58,956 nucleotides of DNA, from the NCBI GenBank assembly GCA_024641705.1, contig JAHECO010000021.1, positions 1 to 58,956 on the forward strand. The letters run 5' to 3'. The translations under genes were made by a program, and so were the position numbers. The number at the start of each line of letters is the position of its first letter. Position 1 is the stretch's first letter. This document shows positions 16,164 to 25,361 of the stretch, piece after piece. This stretch comes from Candidatus Kryptoniota bacterium. Lineage in GTDB: Bacteria > Bacteroidota > Ignavibacteria > Kryptoniales > JAKASW01. The notes under the pieces are model-generated. The model saw only the letters and a program-made list of their open reading frames with translations. It did not search any database and was not told the DNA's origin.

Positions 16164-16580
16164 TCATTCCCCATAAACGGTCACAATCACTTCCCTGGTT
16201 CGAGGCTTGATGTCAAGCTCGATCAGGAAGACCTGCTGCCACGTCCCGACGACTAGTTTTCCTTCGCTGACAGGGAGTGTCACTGACGGACCCAGCAGCG
16301 TCGCCTGCAAATGAGAGTGTCCGTTGCCGTCGTGCCAGGTCTGCTCGTGGCCGTAGCTCCTGCTCGGCGGGATCAGCCTGTCCAGCAACTCGGGAAGGTC
16401 TCTCTTCAGTCCCGGCTCGAATTCGATTGTGCTTATTCCCGCCGTGCTGCCGACAACGGAGATATTCACCATTCCGGCCGCGATTCCGGATTCACCGACG
16501 ATCTCCTGCACACTCCCGGTGACATCATGCATTTCACCGTGAGTCCGGGTCGAGATTCTGATATTTTTCTGGAAGACCAT
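16164..16580 (-). CDS. YjbQ family protein (UPF0047)
   Basis: A 138-residue protein of the YjbQ/UPF0047 family, reported to have weak thiamine-phosphate synthase activity in Escherichia coli. Family landmarks are 'GMVNISVVGSTAGISTIEFEPG', 'HEQTWHDGNGHSHLQATLLGPS' with conserved histidines, and 'LVVGTWQQVFLIELD'. It starts at ATG 16580, right beside a family B repeat arm, and no good ribosome binding site is visible, so expression may depend on upstream reading. Confidence 0.9.
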   Translation of the reverse strand: MVFQKNIRISTRTHGEMHDVTGSVQEIVGESGIAAGMVNISVVGSTAGISTIEFEPGLKRDLPELLDRLIPPSRSYGHEQTWHDGNGHSHLQATLLGPSVTLPVSEGKLVVGTWQQVFLIELDIKPRTREVIVTVYGE

Positions 16581-16590
16581 AGGTTATTTC

Positions 16591-17110
16591 GGGTTAAAAG
16601 GTTAAGAGGTCAAGAGGCTAAAAGGTTAAGAGGAAAAACTTCTTCGCTTCTTTATGAGTGAACTTAACATATAAGAAATCTCCTTCGCTTCTTCAACCAA
16701 CATATTTGCCTTGTCTCCGGACAAGAGATCGACTTCGGCGGCGATAAGTATCTGCGTTCGTAATTCGCCGCAGGAACCCTTCGCGATTAACAGGAACCGA
16801 ACAAACTCTTTGTTCGATCCCCTTTCATATCCTTCGGCAATATTCGATGGAATTGACAGGGCCGCTCTCGTCACCTGATCCCTGAATCCAAAGTCCCTGC
16901 ATTCTCTGAATGTCTTATACATCGCAACTGACAGGTTCTTGCTCTTCCGCCATACCTCAAGATCCTCAAATCTCTGCCCGCTCATGGCACCCCCTTGTTT
17001 AATTTGCCTAATTCTATCCGCTTAAAACCTCAGACCAACCACTTATATCATTCACCTCTTCACCTTTTCACCTTTTCACCTTTTTACCTTTTCACCTTTT
17101 TACCCTTTCC
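16591..17110. repeat. Hairpin element family B with IVP gene in the loop (B1)
   Basis: The left arm (16591-16634) is built from AGGTTAAGAGGTCAAGAGG and AAAAGGTT units. The right arm (about 17052-17110) is the inverted type (CACCTTTTCACCTTTT). The four-helix-bundle gene at 16626-16985 lies between, its stop codon inside the left arm, and the right arm directly abuts the rfbC stop codon. The element fills the whole gap between rfbC and the YjbQ gene. Confidence 0.75.
16626..16985 (-). CDS. Four-helix-bundle protein (23S rRNA intervening-sequence protein family)
   Basis: A 119-residue IVP-family protein: 'FEDLEVWRKSKNLSVAMYKTF', 'FGFRDQVTRAALSIPSNIAEGYERGS', 'FLLIAKGSCGELRTQILIA'. Such proteins were first found encoded in intervening sequences that sit in a stem-loop of 23S rRNA genes; their function is not settled. 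Here it is intergenic, between inverted low-complexity arms, which reproduces the stem-loop arrangement outside rRNA. ATG at 16985 has an AAGGGGGT site. It is a distant relative of the FolD-fused domain (different sub-branch: 'LEVWRK' against 'LEERT' type). Confidence 0.9.
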   Translation of the reverse strand: MSGQRFEDLEVWRKSKNLSVAMYKTFRECRDFGFRDQVTRAALSIPSNIAEGYERGSNKEFVRFLLIAKGSCGELRTQILIAAEVDLLSGDKANMLVEEAKEISYMLSSLIKKRRSFSS

Positions 17111-17662
17111 CTAGAAGTACTCCCCCTCTTCGTCGAACTTCGGTAACGCCTTGTCTTTGCTCGAGACAATGGGGTTGGACACCCTCCATTCGATCGCGAT
17201 CTTCAGGTCATTGTATACGACCCCGCGTTCGTCTTCGCGCGAGTAGAACTCGTCGACCTTGTAGACCACCTCCGCCTCATCCGAAAGCGTCGAGTAACCG
17301 TGGGCGAAACCCTTCGGTATGTAGAGCATTTTCTTATTCTCCGCAGACAGGACGATCCCGTACCATTCTCCGAACGTATCGGACTTCTTCCTTAGGTCGA
17401 CCGCGACGTCGAACACCTCGCCTCTGATGCATCTTACAAGCTTGGACTGCTCGTGCGGGTCCACCTGGAAGTGGAGACCGCGAATAACTCCCTTCGACGA
17501 CCTCGAATGGTTGTCCTGTATGAACTCTTCTTTAATCCCGACCTTCTCGAACTCATCGCCGCGGTAAGTCTCCATGAAGAAACCGCGTTCATCGTTGAAA
17601 ACGTACGGAGTCACTATTATCAGCCCTTCGGGCCTCTCAACTTTTGTAAAGGTAAATGTCAT
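17111..17662 (-). CDS. rfbC: dTDP-4-dehydrorhamnose 3,5-epimerase (RmlC/RfbC)
   Basis: A 183-residue cupin epimerase of dTDP-L-rhamnose synthesis. Landmarks are the catalytic histidine H64 in 'KGVIRGLHFQ', 'QDNHSRSSKG', 'VFDVAVDLRKKSDTFG', and 'IPKGFAHGYSTLS' with the active-site tyrosine. Length is normal. The other rml genes are not in the window. It is bounded by repeats on both sides: family B1 downstream and an AT-rich hairpin (17672-17734) upstream, which leaves almost no room for a leader or ribosome binding site. Confidence 0.93.
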   Translation of the reverse strand: MTFTFTKVERPEGLIIVTPYVFNDERGFFMETYRGDEFEKVGIKEEFIQDNHSRSSKGVIRGLHFQVDPHEQSKLVRCIRGEVFDVAVDLRKKSDTFGEWYGIVLSAENKKMLYIPKGFAHGYSTLSDEAEVVYKVDEFYSREDERGVVYNDLKIAIEWRVSNPIVSSKDKALPKFDEEGEYF

Positions 17663-17671
17663 GTCGTTAGG

Positions 17672-17734
17672 TAATTCTCAATTTTTAATTTTGAATTCTC
17701 AATTAAGCATTTAAAATTCATAATTTAGAATTCC
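17672..17734. repeat. AT-rich inverted array between yajQ and rfbC
   Basis: A left array of AATTCTCAATTTTTAATT units (about 17672-17705) faces an inverted right array (TTAAAATTCATAATTTAG, about 17710-17734). It fills the gap between the rfbC start and the yajQ stop. This is a third sequence family with the same inverted-arm architecture. Confidence 0.6.
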
Positions 17735-17737
17735 GGT

Positions 17738-18229
17738 CTAGTTTTTCATATTCACGAACTGCAGCGGTATTCCGAGGTTCTCCGCCCGCAGCATCTTTAT
17801 CACTTCCTGCAGCTCGTCGATCTTCTTCCCGCTGACGCGCACCTGCTCGTCCTGTATAGCAGCCTGGACCTTCAGCTTCCGATCCTTGATAAGTTTCACG
17901 ATCTTCTTCGCGATCTCGGTTTCTATTCCCTCCTGTATCGCGATCTCGCGCTTGACGTGGCCCTGGGAAGTCGGTTCAATCCCCTTCGGTTTCAGGACTT
18001 TGGGATCGACTTTCCGCTTTATCATATGCGTCATCAGCATGTCCATGACCGCGTCCATTCTCATCTCGTGCTCGGCCACGACGTGGATTTTCTTCTCCTT
18101 CTTGTCGAGGGTCACTTCGGCCGGCGAACCGCGGAAATCGTAGCGGGTCGCGATTTCTTTCTTGGTGTTGTTGATCGCGTTGTCGACTTCCTGCAAATCG
18201 ACGCGATTGACGATGTCAAAAGACGGCAT
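17738..18229 (-). CDS. yajQ: YajQ family nucleotide/c-di-GMP-binding protein
   Basis: A 163-residue YajQ protein, a family with members shown to bind cyclic di-GMP in Xanthomonas. Visible are the start 'MPSFDIVNRVDLQEVDNAINN', 'ATRYDFRGSPAEVTLDKK', 'MRMDAVMDMLMTHMIKRKVD' and the end 'AENLGIPLQFVNMKN'. I choose ATG 18229, which has CGGAG 7-8 nt upstream and matches the usual start; a GTG two codons earlier is possible. Flanked by two different intergenic hairpin repeats. Confidence 0.93.
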   Translation of the reverse strand: MPSFDIVNRVDLQEVDNAINNTKKEIATRYDFRGSPAEVTLDKKEKKIHVVAEHEMRMDAVMDMLMTHMIKRKVDPKVLKPKGIEPTSQGHVKREIAIQEGIETEIAKKIVKLIKDRKLKVQAAIQDEQVRVSGKKIDELQEVIKMLRAENLGIPLQFVNMKN

Positions 18230-18246
18230 GGTCACTCCGATTTTGT

Positions 18247-18377
18247 AGGTAAAAAGGTAAACAGGTTAAGAGGTTAAAAGGTAAAGAGGAACAAATGGAG
18301 AGCTGAATGTCATGCAATTAACCGATGTTGTCGCCGGATTTCGTCTAACCTTTTCACCTCTTGGCCTTTTAACCTTC
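18247..18377. repeat. Hairpin element family B, empty form (B2)
   Basis: The left arm 18247-18290 (AGGTAAAAAGG, ACAGGTTAAGAGGTTAAAAGG) faces an inverted right arm 18345-18377 (CTTTTCACCTCTTGGCC, TTTTAACC). The loop of about 54 nt has no gene. The right arm reaches into the valS stop codon (18376-18378). Same family as B1, without the IVP gene. Confidence 0.75.
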
Positions 18378-21045
18378 ATTTTATCGATTGATAGTTCTCC
18401 TCGAGTTTCGACAGGTTCAGCCTCATCGACTCGATCTTCGTCTTTTCTTTTTCGATCACCTGCGCCGGCGCACGCTGGATGAACTGCTCGTTCTTCAGCT
18501 TGGCTTCGATGCCGGCGATAACGCCTTTCACCCGGGCGATCTCTTTCTCAAGCCTGGCGCGTTCGGCCTCAACATTTATCAAGCCTTCGAGCGAAACGAA
18601 TATCTCCGTCCCGCGAACGACTGCGCTGGCAGATGTCGTGGGTTTGTGGAGGTCGTAACCGATGCTCAACGCTCCGACCTTCGCAAGGCGCCTGAAGTAG
18701 GCTTCGTTGGTCGAAAGGATTTCCAGCGTCGTCTCGTCTTTCGGTTTTACAACTACGTCGACGAGCTGGCCCGGCGGCACGCTGGCTTCCTTGCGCATCG
18801 CCCTGACTGAGGTAATCGCCTCCTGCACGAGGTCCATCTCCACTTCGATCCTCTCCTTGATGAATCGTGGCTCCGATTCGGGAAATTCGGTGACGGCGAT
18901 GCTCTCCGTGCGGGCGGGATTCACCAGGCTGTACATTTCCTCGGTGATGAACGGCATGAACGGGTGGAGCATCTTCAGGGCAGCCTCGAAAGTCGCGATC
19001 GCGTTTGAGATAATTATGGCGCGCGTCATCTCGACCGTCTTTCCGGGAGCTCCTTCCGGCTGGTCGAGGCGCTCCTTCACCATCTCGACGTACCAGTCGC
19101 AGTAGTCGTGCCAGAAGAAATCGTAGATGATCTTCGCGGCGTCGTTTATCCTGAAGTTGTCGAGCGCTGCGTTGAGATCGCGTATCGTGTGGTGAAGCCT
19201 GCTGACGATCCACCTGTCCGCGAAATCGAAGACCGACATGTCGGGCGCCGCCGAGACGCTCTGTTTCTCGCGGTTCATTAGAAGGAAGCGCCCGGCGTTC
19301 CAGATCTTGTTCGCGAAATTCCTCCCCATCTCGCATTTCGAGCTCTCGAAAAGGACGTCCTGTCCGAGGGGGGCCAGGTAGAGTATAGTGAATCTGAGCG
19401 CATCGGCGCCGTATTCCGCGATTACGTCGAGAGGATCCGGAGAATTGCCGAGCGATTTCGACATCTTCCTTCCCTTCATGTCGCGGATGACGCTGGTGAA
19501 GTAGACGTCTTTGAAAGGCACGTCTCCCATGAACTCGATCCCGGACATGACCATCCTGGCCACCCAGAAGAAGATTATGTCTGGCGCCGTGACGAGCGTG
19601 TCTGTGGGATAGAAGTATTTCAGGTCGCCGGTCTTTTCGGGCCAGCCGAAAACCGAGAACGGCCAGAGCCACGAAGAGAACCACGTGTCGAGGACGTCTT
19701 CGTCCTGGCGGTAAACCTTCCCGCCGCACTTCCTGCAGGGCTCTCCCGGATGCGTCGTGCTGACCACGTACTCGTTGCACTTCTCGCAATACCATACCGG
19801 GATCCTGTGTCCCCACCAGAGCTGGCGGCTGATGCACCAGTCGCGGATGTTCTCCATCCAGTGCTCGTAGGTCTTGACCCAGCGCTCGGGGTAGAAGTGT
19901 ATCCGGCCGTTGCGTACCGCCTGCAGGGCCGGCTCCGCGAGCGGCTTCATCTTCACGAACCACTGGTCTGAAAGATACGGCTCGATGACCGTGTGGCAGC
20001 GGTAGCACTCGCCCACGCTCAACTTGTAGTCGTCTATCTTCTCCACGAAGCCGAGCGCCTCGAGGTCCTCGATAACCTGCTTCCTGGCTTTGAACCTGTC
20101 GAGGCCGCGGTACTTCTCCGGCGCGTTCTCGTTCACCTTCCCGGATATGTCGAGGACGATCACCTTCTCGAGGTCGTGGCGCTCCGCGATCCTGAAATCG
20201 TTGGGATCGTGCGCCGGCGTGATCTTGACGGCGCCCGTGCCGAATTCCTTATCGACATAGTCGTCGGCTATCACTTTCATCTTCCTCCCCACGAGCGGGA
20301 GGACAAGATTTTTTCCGACCAGGCTCTTGTACCGTTCGTCGGAGGGGTTCACCGCGACGGCTACATCGCCGAGCATCGTCTCCGGCCTGGTCGTCGCGAC
20401 AACAACGTGGCCGCTGCCGTCTTCCAGCGGGTACCTGAGATAGTAAAGCTTCCCGTTCTTCTCCTGGTATTCAACCTCGTCGTCGCTGATGGCGGTATGA
20501 TCCTTCGGGCACCAGTTGACGATGTATTTGCCCCGGTAGATGAGACCCTTCTCGTAAAGCCTGACGAAGACTTCCCGCACGGCGTGCGAAAGCCCCTCGT
20601 CCATGGTGAACCTCTCGCGGGTCCAGTCGCACGAGACGCCGAGTTTCTTCAACTGCCGTATTATAGTCCCGCCGTATTCCTCGCGCCATTTCCACACGAG
20701 GTCGACGAATTCCTCGCGACCGAGCGAATGCCGGTCCTTTCCTTCCTTGGCAAGGCTCTTCTCGACTACGTTTTGTGTCGCGATGCCGGCGTGGTCAGTG
20801 CCCGGCACCCAGCAGGCTTCGCAACCCTTCATCCGTCTCCATCTCACGAAGACGTCCTGTATGGAGTTATTCAGGACGTGTCCCATTGTAAGGATTCCGG
20901 TTATGTTCGGCGGCGGTATGACAACCGTGTAGGGCTTCTTCTCAATATTCGGCCTGGCTTCGAAGAGCTTGTTATCGAGCCAGTACTTGTACCACTTCTC
21001 TTCGATTTCGGATGGAGAATATGTCTTTGGGATTTCTCTATTCAT
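18376..21045 (-). CDS. valS: Valyl-tRNA synthetase
   Basis: A class I aminoacyl-tRNA synthetase of 889 residues, complete. The HIGH-type motif is '[18 protein letters not shown]' (TMGH at about 54-57, with Thr in place of the first His), and KMSKS is in '[15 protein letters not shown]' at about 524. An editing (CP1) domain with '[18 protein letters not shown]' and a C-terminal coiled-coil arm ('[24 protein letters not shown]') are present. Start at ATG 21045 with only a weak GAAGAA upstream. Confidence 0.97.
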   Translation of the reverse strand: MNREIPKTYSPSEIEEKWYKYWLDNKLFEARPNIEKKPYTVVIPPPNITGILTMGHVLNNSIQDVFVRWRRMKGCEACWVPGTDHAGIATQNVVEKSLAKEGKDRHSLGREEFVDLVWKWREEYGGTIIRQLKKLGVSCDWTRERFTMDEGLSHAVREVFVRLYEKGLIYRGKYIVNWCPKDHTAISDDEVEYQEKNGKLYYLRYPLEDGSGHVVVATTRPETMLGDVAVAVNPSDERYKSLVGKNLVLPLVGRKMKVIADDYVDKEFGTGAVKITPAHDPNDFRIAERHDLEKVIVLDISGKVNENAPEKYRGLDRFKARKQVIEDLEALGFVEKIDDYKLSVGECYRCHTVIEPYLSDQWFVKMKPLAEPALQAVRNGRIHFYPERWVKTYEHWMENIRDWCISRQLWWGHRIPVWYCEKCNEYVVSTTHPGEPCRKCGGKVYRQDEDVLDTWFSSWLWPFSVFGWPEKTGDLKYFYPTDTLVTAPDIIFFWVARMVMSGIEFMGDVPFKDVYFTSVIRDMKGRKMSKSLGNSPDPLDVIAEYGADALRFTILYLAPLGQDVLFESSKCEMGRNFANKIWNAGRFLLMNREKQSVSAAPDMSVFDFADRWIVSRLHHTIRDLNAALDNFRINDAAKIIYDFFWHDYCDWYVEMVKERLDQPEGAPGKTVEMTRAIIISNAIATFEAALKMLHPFMPFITEEMYSLVNPARTESIAVTEFPESEPRFIKERIEVEMDLVQEAITSVRAMRKEASVPPGQLVDVVVKPKDETTLEILSTNEAYFRRLAKVGALSIGYDLHKPTTSASAVVRGTEIFVSLEGLINVEAERARLEKEIARVKGVIAGIEAKLKNEQFIQRAPAQVIEKEKTKIESMRLNLSKLEENYQSIK

Positions 21046-21156
21046 TCGATTCTTCTTCTACCTTGCCAATGCTTCCGCTTCGCGCAAGGTATGATTTGTC
21101 ACGTAACAATGAAACGACAACGACTTTCCCGGGACACGTGGAGCCGCCGCGGTCTG

Positions 21157-21672
21157 CTATCTCTCGAGCGCGAGGCCGAGCGCGGTGGTTACTTTCAGGA
21201 GGTCGTTGTTCGTCCTGCTCAACCTTTCGCTGAGCACCCACGAAATGTTCAGGAAGGTTCTGTAGCCGATCTCGTGGTCCGACTCGGCGAGCTTCACGAA
21301 GTCCGCCAGATCAATCACCGCGAACCGGCACGGCGTGACGGTCCGGACGGTCGCCGCTCGCACGCTCTGCTTCTCGAAGAGCGACATCTCGCCGAAAAAA
21401 GGCTGGGCCTTAGAAGTCAACCTCATCAGCGACTTGTCGCGCGGGTCGACCGCGGCGCCGGTCGTGCGGAGCACCAGCGACTTGGACACTTCAACCTCGC
21501 CGTCGAGCAAGATATACAGGCTTTCTCCGCTTTCCCCTTCCTTCATCACCGTGCTATTGACAGGAAAGTCCTTCGGCTTTACGATAGCGGATATCTTGGC
21601 AAGCTTATTCTCGGGAAGACCCGCAAAGATCGCGGTCTTTCCCAGCTCTATGTTCGAGGCGCGGCTGCTCAT
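21157..21672 (-). CDS. Cyclic-nucleotide-binding domain protein
   Basis: A 171-residue protein that is essentially one CRP-type cNMP-binding domain ('IFAGLPENKLAKIS', 'MKEGESGESLYILLDGEVEV', 'FFGEMSLFEKQSVRAATVRTV') without a DNA-binding domain. ATG 21672 overlaps the stop of the K+ channel gene (ATGA), so it is probably a regulatory subunit or companion of that channel. Ligand unknown; the phosphate-binding cassette 'FFGEMSLFEKQSVRAATV' is partly degenerate. Confidence 0.85.
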   Translation of the reverse strand: MSSRASNIELGKTAIFAGLPENKLAKISAIVKPKDFPVNSTVMKEGESGESLYILLDGEVEVSKSLVLRTTGAAVDPRDKSLMRLTSKAQPFFGEMSLFEKQSVRAATVRTVTPCRFAVIDLADFVKLAESDHEIGYRTFLNISWVLSERLSRTNNDLLKVTTALGLALER

Positions 21673-22805
21673 CCGATCACTATCGCGTCTTCTTTTTGCC
21701 TGATTATATAGTCGAGCGGCGGGTTGAGGTTGAGCCGCAAGCCGCCTTTTTCAAGACCTTCCAACCCGGCTGCCTTGAATTTCCGTTCTATAAAAGAATC
21801 GATCGCGCTGTAATCGGACGAAAGGACATCCGAGAGCCTCATCGCGCTCTCCTCGGTAACGAGGCCGATGGCTATGCTGTTGAACTGGCGCTTGAAATAC
21901 TCCTGCATATCGGCAAAGCTCTTCCCGACGAGCTCGCCGGGGACATTAACCCGCTGCAACCTCGTTCCCTTTTCCGCATCCAGAAGCGCGGCGACAGCCT
22001 GGGCTATGCCGGGCGATGTTATCTGCGAGGCGAGGAGGTAGCCGATGTGTTCGTCGCTCACGATCACGTCGTCGATGCCGGCGCGACGGAGGTGAGTGAG
22101 GTTCTCCCGGTCTATGATATGGGCATAGACTTTCACGTCCCGCCTGAGAGACTTGACGGCCAGCGCAGCCGGGAGCGTCTTGTCGTCGCGCGGCACGGAC
22201 GTCAGCGACATGTCCGGGAGTATGATTACGGCGCGCGCCTCCTTCAGATTGGCGCGGGTGAGCGTCGGTTCCTTCGTGTAATCTCCGTAGACGTACTTCA
22301 GATTCAAGTTGGAGTAGCCGGTCAGCATCTCCTCCATTCGTTCCGGGGACATTTCATTCACAAGAACAACGCCTTCCCTGCGGTCACGGGCCTCATTGTC
22401 CAGAGTCTCAAGAAGGCTGTCAAGCCTCCCGTTCCAACCGCAGATGATCGTATGCCCCTTCAACTTAACCTGCCGCAAGCCCTGGTTCTCCATTATTCTC
22501 TGTTCGACAAATATGGACGATATCGTGGCCGTCAGGATCGAAATCACCGATATGCCCGCGAGCATCACGAACATTCCGGCGAGTCTTCCGAGCACCGTCC
22601 TCGGGACGATGTCGCCATAGCCGACCGTTGTGATCGTTACGACCGAATACCAGACCGCATCCCAGAATGAATTTATGTTGTCGTGATGCCAGTCGGCGAA
22701 GTAGACGATCACTGCACCGGCGATGACGACTACCACCAGCGCAGTAAGTACCGGTACCAGCCGCGTACTCATCAAGCTTCCGCGACGACGGGATGCCCTT
22801 TTCAT
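21669..22805 (-). CDS. Potassium channel with cytoplasmic TrkA-N (RCK) domain
   Basis: A 378-residue MthK-like channel: two membrane helices around the selectivity filter TVGYGD (60-65), then a TrkA-N/RCK NAD-type domain ('KGHTIICGWNGRLDSLLETL', 'VVLVNEMSPERMEEML', 'VYGDYTKEPTLTRANLKEARAVIIL') and a C-terminal RCK-like region. It starts at ATG 22805 overlapping the M23 peptidase stop (ATGA), and its stop overlaps the cNMP-binding gene (ATGA). Confidence 0.92.
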   Translation of the reverse strand: MKRASRRRGSLMSTRLVPVLTALVVVVIAGAVIVYFADWHHDNINSFWDAVWYSVVTITTVGYGDIVPRTVLGRLAGMFVMLAGISVISILTATISSIFVEQRIMENQGLRQVKLKGHTIICGWNGRLDSLLETLDNEARDRREGVVLVNEMSPERMEEMLTGYSNLNLKYVYGDYTKEPTLTRANLKEARAVIILPDMSLTSVPRDDKTLPAALAVKSLRRDVKVYAHIIDRENLTHLRRAGIDDVIVSDEHIGYLLASQITSPGIAQAVAALLDAEKGTRLQRVNVPGELVGKSFADMQEYFKRQFNSIAIGLVTEESAMRLSDVLSSDYSAIDSFIERKFKAAGLEGLEKGGLRLNLNPPLDYIIRQKEDAIVIG

Positions 22806-24490
22806 CTGAGCCTGAGCCTGGAAATGACAGTCCTTGAGTTGCCGGCATTGTCGTGAACGACGACCTCCACCCTTTTCTCACGCCGCAGGAGTGCCGCGTC
22901 GACCCGGCAGTAAGCCGCGTGCTTGTCAACGTCATATTCACACAAGAAGTCCTGGGTACCAACTCTCAACAAGATATTGTCCGTGTTGATATTCGACAGC
23001 CTGTCAAATACCCTGAAATATACGAAATCTCTCCCAAAGTCTGCGGGGGCAACGGACCTGTAGAACGGATTCCTCCTCGAAACCCTGATTTTTTGCACGA
23101 CCGGAGGAGTATTGTCGCGTATCAGTGCGAATACCCCGACCTCGTACCCGATGTTTGCGGTGAGCACTTTCCCGTTGTTTTCGCAAGGAACATGGATCCA
23201 GCTCCCTCTTCCTTTCCTGAAGAGTTGAACCTTGGGATCATCGACATTCCACGTAAGCCGGACCCTTTTCCTCAGCTCCTGTCCTCCGGAGCGGATCCTG
23301 AACGACGTCCCGGAGAGCATGTCGACTTGCACATCCGCATCTCTGAGGAAAGCGTTCCTCGGGAAACGAAGCTCCAGCCCCGGCGAAGGGTTTACAACCT
23401 TACCTTCGAACGGCTCGATCGACGGCGGGTCGTCCGGATCCGATTTATCGGGCTCGATATTCAAAACGAATTTCCCAGTCACGCTCGCTGAGTTGCCGTT
23501 CTCGTCGCGGACGGTAATCTCGTAGAGATGCGTCCCGTTGGGCAAGCCGCTCCCGACCAGCCCGCTCAGCGGAGCGGAAGGATTGAAGACGGTGAACGGT
23601 ATTGCCCTGTCGACGCAGAGGACATAGTACGTCTTGTAACCGCGCGACAGTTTCAGATCCACCAGCGAACCGACGTCGAGATAATCTTCGGGATCGAAGC
23701 GCGTGAGGTCGAGCGAGATGTATTCCCTTCCGTCTATGCTGAGGTTGATATACTTCGGCGGTCTTTTGAACCGGCCGCGCGCGTAGGAGTCGGCCGCGTG
23801 AATGACGAAGTAGAACGGCTCCCTCATTCTGAACACGTCGCGGGCACGGTAGCCGTTCCTGATCCTGACAACGCCGCTGACCCGGGCTCTGCCGGAACCG
23901 AAGCCTCTTACCGCTACATTGAAGATGCGCGGGATCCTGTATTTCGGAACATCAAGCGACTTGTAGACGAGCGGGTCGACGAAAGTATAATCCTTGTCGT
24001 GTATCTCAAAGTGAAGGTGCGGGCCGCCCGCGCCGGTGGCGCCGGTACGTGCGATGACGTCCCCGCGGTTCACCCTGATCTCGTCGGGCCGGAACCACAG
24101 GTCTACTTCGTACTTTCCTTCGGACTTCTGCGCCGCCTCCACCCGTTTCTCGATTTCGTCTGCGAAGGCGGAGAGATGGGCGTAAAGCGTGAACGTCGAG
24201 TCGGCGTGTCTCAGGACGACCTTTTTGCCGTAGCCGAACGGCGAAACGGTTACACGGTACACGTAGCCCGACCTGGCGGCATACACCGGATAACCGATCT
24301 TCCCGTTTGTGGAGATATCTATCCCGCCGTGGAGATGCGTGTCGCGGTAGTCGGCAAAGCCCGAGTTGACGCGATGAGAAGCGTCGGTCGGAAACAGATA
24401 TGAATCACTCGATGTACTGCCGCCTGCCCGGGTGTATCCCGCAATCGGATTGATGATGAACACGACAATGAGAGAAGCGATGAATCTCAT
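22802..24490 (-). CDS. Periplasmic M23 (LytM-type) metallopeptidase
   Basis: A 562-residue exported protein with N-terminal signal peptide and an M23 zinc peptidase domain near the N-terminus: 'HLHGGIDIS' (HxxxD ligands) and 'GPHLHFEIHDKDY' (HxH). The remaining ~350 residues are beta-rich, Ig-like segments without a name I can give. M23 peptidases cut peptidoglycan cross-bridges or activate amidases. Start overlaps the ParA stop (TGATG), stop overlaps the channel start, so it is co-translated with both. Confidence 0.88.
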   Translation of the reverse strand: MRFIASLIVVFIINPIAGYTRAGGSTSSDSYLFPTDASHRVNSGFADYRDTHLHGGIDISTNGKIGYPVYAARSGYVYRVTVSPFGYGKKVVLRHADSTFTLYAHLSAFADEIEKRVEAAQKSEGKYEVDLWFRPDEIRVNRGDVIARTGATGAGGPHLHFEIHDKDYTFVDPLVYKSLDVPKYRIPRIFNVAVRGFGSGRARVSGVVRIRNGYRARDVFRMREPFYFVIHAADSYARGRFKRPPKYINLSIDGREYISLDLTRFDPEDYLDVGSLVDLKLSRGYKTYYVLCVDRAIPFTVFNPSAPLSGLVGSGLPNGTHLYEITVRDENGNSASVTGKFVLNIEPDKSDPDDPPSIEPFEGKVVNPSPGLELRFPRNAFLRDADVQVDMLSGTSFRIRSGGQELRKRVRLTWNVDDPKVQLFRKGRGSWIHVPCENNGKVLTANIGYEVGVFALIRDNTPPVVQKIRVSRRNPFYRSVAPADFGRDFVYFRVFDRLSNINTDNILLRVGTQDFLCEYDVDKHAAYCRVDAALLRREKRVEVVVHDNAGNSRTVISRLRLR

Positions 24491-25359
24491 CAGAGAGAGT
24501 CTGGCTCCGACGGATTCTTTTTTTCGTCCCGTTCCGAATCTGCAACGCGCCCGTATGACCCCGGCCCGTCGCCTCCCGCATCGCGGACATTCCCGGGCAC
24601 CGAATCTCTCGCGATGATCTCGGTCGCCAGCTCGAAATACGCCTGCGCCCCCTTGGAGTTGATGTTGTAGAGAAGTGCCGGCCTCCCGTAGAATGCAGCT
24701 TCCGCCAGGGTAGAGTTCTTTGGAATGACCACCTTGAAAAGGAATTTCGAATAACGCGCACGGAGCTCGCGGCCGGTTATCTCAGCGATCTTGGTGTTGG
24801 GTTCGAACATCGTGAGAAGGATTCCCTCGACAAATATCTGGGGGTTCGCAACTTCGCGTATCCACTTGAGGTAACGCATCAGCCTCATGACCGCGTCGAG
24901 CGAAAAATGGCTGGCACGCATAGGTATGATGACTGAGTTCGATGCGCACAAGGCATTGGTCGTTATCCCTCGGAGTGTGGGGGGACAGTCTATGATGATA
25001 TAATCGTACTGCTTCTCTACGTCGCGAAGGGCAATCCGCATGACGGTCCGGTTCTCGCTCAGACGGAGGAGGCGTTCCTCCATCTGCACGGTCGATATGT
25101 TCGACGGGACAAAATCGAGATAGGTGAGCTCTGTCTTATATATGACGCGGTTCAGCGAGTGAGTATAGTTAAAAACGTCGTAAAGTCCGCTCTTGACCTG
25201 GTCGGCTGTGTAACCCAGGGATATTCCGCTGGCGCCGAGGGTATCGGCGTCAATCAGCAGAGTTTTCTTCTCGGCCGCCGCGAGGCTCGCGGCAAGATTG
25301 ACCGACGTGGTAGTCTTGCCTTCTCCCCCCTTCGGAATGGCGACCGATATGACGCGCAT
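24490..25359 (-). CDS. ParA/MinD-type ATPase
   Basis: A 289-residue deviant Walker ATPase: 'AIPKGGEGKTTTSVNLAASL' (KGGxGKTT), 'LLIDADTLGASG', 'YDYIIIDCPPTLRGITTNAL', and the C-terminal 'KNSTLAEAAFYGRPALLYN'. It is a chromosomal ParA without a ParB partner nearby, so it probably positions an envelope or cytosolic complex rather than a plasmid. It lies 2 nt after the FAH gene and overlaps the M23 gene by TGATG. The last ~35 residues are polar and probably disordered. Confidence 0.9.
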   Translation of the reverse strand: MRVISVAIPKGGEGKTTTSVNLAASLAAAEKKTLLIDADTLGASGISLGYTADQVKSGLYDVFNYTHSLNRVIYKTELTYLDFVPSNISTVQMEERLLRLSENRTVMRIALRDVEKQYDYIIIDCPPTLRGITTNALCASNSVIIPMRASHFSLDAVMRLMRYLKWIREVANPQIFVEGILLTMFEPNTKIAEITGRELRARYSKFLFKVVIPKNSTLAEAAFYGRPALLYNINSKGAQAYFELATEIIARDSVPGNVRDAGGDGPGSYGRVADSERDEKKNPSEPDSL

Positions 25360-25361
25360 GC

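Noticed and set aside
18569-20008. 479-codon minus-strand frame inside valS
   Set aside because: Alternative frame of valS, Arg-rich composition, no domain.
19993-21711. 572-codon plus-strand open frame opposite valS
   Set aside because: It is the shadow of valS and the cNMP-binding gene on the other strand; the product has no family features and spans two real genes.
23528-24403. 291-codon plus-strand frame opposite the M23 peptidase gene
   Set aside because: Antisense shadow in GC-rich DNA.
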